64,000 nucleotides of DNA from Flavobacterium salmonis (lineage in GTDB: Bacteria; Bacteroidota; Bacteroidia; Flavobacteriales; Flavobacteriaceae): assembly GCF_903819435.1 (NCBI RefSeq), contig NZ_CAIJDP010000049.1, forward strand, positions 1 through 64,000, written 5' to 3'. The position numbers and the translations under genes were made by a program. Shown in pieces: positions 62,761 through 64,000 of the stretch (within the stretch, counting starts at the first letter, position 1; each line of letters starts with the position of its first letter). The notes beneath the pieces are model-generated. The model made no database searches. It had not been told where the DNA came from and saw only the letters and a list, made by a program, of their open reading frames with translations.

Positions 62761-64000
62761 GCTTCAATTTCGTTTATAATGGCATTAATATCTGCACGGA
62801 GTTTATCTATTTTTATTACTGTTTTGGTAACTGCTGCGTTCAATTCAGCTATGTTAGTTTTCTCTTGGTTGTTTTTCGGTTCTACATAGGAACTTACAGA
62901 TAAATTATAATCGTTTTCAGCAATTTTAGTATTGTCAATAGATTTTGCAACATGTTCTACATCAACTTTACTATCAAATAACTCCATTATTTTTTCAATA
63001 TGTGCATCGGTCATCATATTGTTGTTGGTCACCTTCTTGAAGAAATCTTCGCCACTTGCATCAATAAATTGCGTTGTATTATCTGTCTTATGTTTTGAAA
63101 GTACCAGAATTGTTACCGCTATAGAAGTTCCATAAAACAAATTGGGTGCTACTGAGATTATGGTTTCTACAAAGTTATTATCCACTAAGTACTTTCTAAT
63201 TTTTTGTTCGGCACCACCACGATAAAAAATACCTGGAAAACAAACTAAGGCTGCACGTCCTTTACTGGAAAGATAACTAAGAGCATGAAGGACAAATGCA
63301 AAATCTGCTTTTGATTTAGGAGCTAGTACACCAGCAGGTGCAAAACGGTCATCATTTATAAGTGTTGGATCATCATCTCCAACCCATTTTACCGAATAAG
63401 GCGGATTTGAAACAATGGCATCAAAAGGTTTGTCATCAATAAAGTGAGGATGATGAAGCGTATCTCCTAAAGCTATATTAAACTTGTCGTAATTGATGTT
63501 ATGTAAAAACATGTTCATACGTGCCAAATTATAGGTGGTATGGTTTATTTCTTGACCAAAAAATCCTTCCTCAATGATATGCGCATCGAAGTGTTTTTTG
63601 GCTTGAAGCAGTAAAGAGCCAGAACCTGCCGCAGGATCATAAATTTTATTCACTTTTTCTTGTTTGTGCATTGCCAATTGTGCAATTAGCTTTGACACAT
63701 GCACGGGTGTAAAAAACTCACCACCAGATTTTCCTGCATTGGCTGCATAATTGCCAATAAGAAATTCATAGGCATCACCAAAAAGGTCTATTTCGTTGTC
63801 TTCAAAATTACCAAAATTTAATTCCTCAACACCTTTCAAAACAGAAGCTAAACGGCTGTTTTTACTTTCAACGGTATTACCTAATCTTGAACTAGTGGTG
63901 TCAAAATCGGCGAATAATCCTTTTATATCTTCTTCCGATGGATACCCATTTGCGGAACTTTCAATTGATACAAAAATGGCTTTTAAATCTGTATTCAGGT
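62757..64000 (-). CDS. hsdM: Type I modification methylase HsdM (5' end outside window)
   Basis: A partial gene with at least 413 codons in the window. The frame stays open through 64000 ([15 protein letters not shown]… before LKGVEELNF), so the true start lies to the right. SAM motif I is [15 protein letters not shown], and the catalytic motif is IVSNPPYS. N-terminal type I features include [25 protein letters not shown]. It adds N6-methyladenine with HsdS. It is first in the order hsdM, hsdS, ATPase gene, hsdR. Confidence 0.95.
   Translation of the reverse strand, partial: LNTDLKAIFVSIESSANGYPSEEDIKGLFADFDTTSSRLGNTVESKNSRLASVLKGVEELNFGNFEDNEIDLFGDAYEFLIGNYAANAGKSGGEFFTPVHVSKLIAQLAMHKQEKVNKIYDPAAGSGSLLLQAKKHFDAHIIEEGFFGQEINHTTYNLARMNMFLHNINYDKFNIALGDTLHHPHFIDDKPFDAIVSNPPYSVKWVGDDDPTLINDDRFAPAGVLAPKSKADFAFVLHALSYLSSKGRAALVCFPGIFYRGGAEQKIRKYLVDNNFVETIISVAPNLFYGTSIAVTILVLSKHKTDNTTQFIDASGEDFFKKVTNNNMMTDAHIEKIMELFDSKVDVEHVAKSIDNTKIAENDYNLSVSSYVEPKNNQEKTNIAELNAAVTKTVIKIDKLRADINAIINEIEA

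Noticed and set aside
62757..63839. HsdM starting within the window at 63839
   Set aside because: That start would be a TTG, and the frame stays open with typical HsdM sequence to position 64000, so the gene simply continues beyond the window.

Overview
The window looks like a chromosomal segment of a low-GC member of the Bacteroidetes, most likely a Flavobacterium-like flavobacterium. The evidence is the AT-rich intergenic DNA, repeated promoters of the Bacteroidetes type (TTG about 19-20 bp from TAnnTTTG), SusC-type TonB receptor and lipoprotein partners, a RteC/TopB/MobA-MobB/TraG conjugative element of the CTnDOT kind, and ThrRS and AraC proteins of flavobacterial flavour. No 16S gene lies inside the window, so the genus is an inference. 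The extreme left edge carries three tandem promoters firing leftwards, spaced exactly 124 bp apart, that probably serve an rRNA operon just outside the window.

Region 1 (1283-15300) is a zinc-starvation regulon. A Zur-like Fur repressor with a His-rich loop is divergent from a long, tightly packed operon: MerC-like membrane protein, COG0523 GTPase, MogA-like protein, threonyl-tRNA synthetase, dCTP deaminase, HisI, GTP cyclohydrolase I, a second Fur-family protein, an LCIB-type carbonic anhydrase, an unknown protein and a 6-pyruvoyl-tetrahydropterin synthase homologue. A second unit follows: TonB receptor with a His tail, cell-surface lipoprotein, small secreted protein, a second COG0523 protein and a thioredoxin-reductase-like flavoprotein. 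Both units start with the same arrangement of two inverted repeats (core TGCAAC-N3-RTTGCG) 37 bp apart, sitting on the -33 and -7 promoter elements. The logic is import zinc, hand it out through GTPases, and make second copies or metal-sparing substitutes of zinc enzymes.

Region 2 (15301-29469) is accessory metabolism on the minus strand. A molybdenum hydroxylase set (2Fe-2S subunit, molybdopterin subunit, dihaem cytochrome c, XdhC, MocA) comes first. Then come gene remnants and a 210-bp MITE with perfect 8-bp target duplications. After that lies a probable operon (intradiol-dioxygenase-like lipoprotein, acetyltransferase, cyclophilin-like lipoprotein, cupin, PQQ sugar dehydrogenase-like lipoprotein, SDR, alpha/beta hydrolase). 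Two AraC regulators and another SDR are next to it. Matching 40-bp sequences in front of the dioxygenase and of the first AraC gene look like the operators of that AraC protein.

Region 3 (30402-57092) is part of an integrative conjugative element: rteC, excisionase-like HTH genes, DUF3945 protein, topB, ORF6N protein, DUF1896 protein, a 1798-residue methylase-helicase, traG-type coupling protein, relaxase genes mobB/mobA with a candidate oriT, and traA/traB/traD-like genes. Cargo includes an amino-acid racemase between two attC-like repeats and a chromate module (ChrB-AraC fusion, ChrA, exported superoxide dismutase). The integrase and the traE-onward mating genes are not seen.

Region 4 (57251 to the right edge) is a type I restriction-modification locus, hsdM-hsdS-(ATPase)-hsdR, inserted next to a broken duplicate of the traD 3' end. 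The ATPase gene occupies the position of the anticodon nuclease gene prrC and has the matching length, ATPase motifs and an RxxxE...H triad. hsdS carries three perfect 12-bp repeats that encode TAEL-type spacers, and hsdM runs off the window. No CRISPR array and no tRNA gene were recognised.
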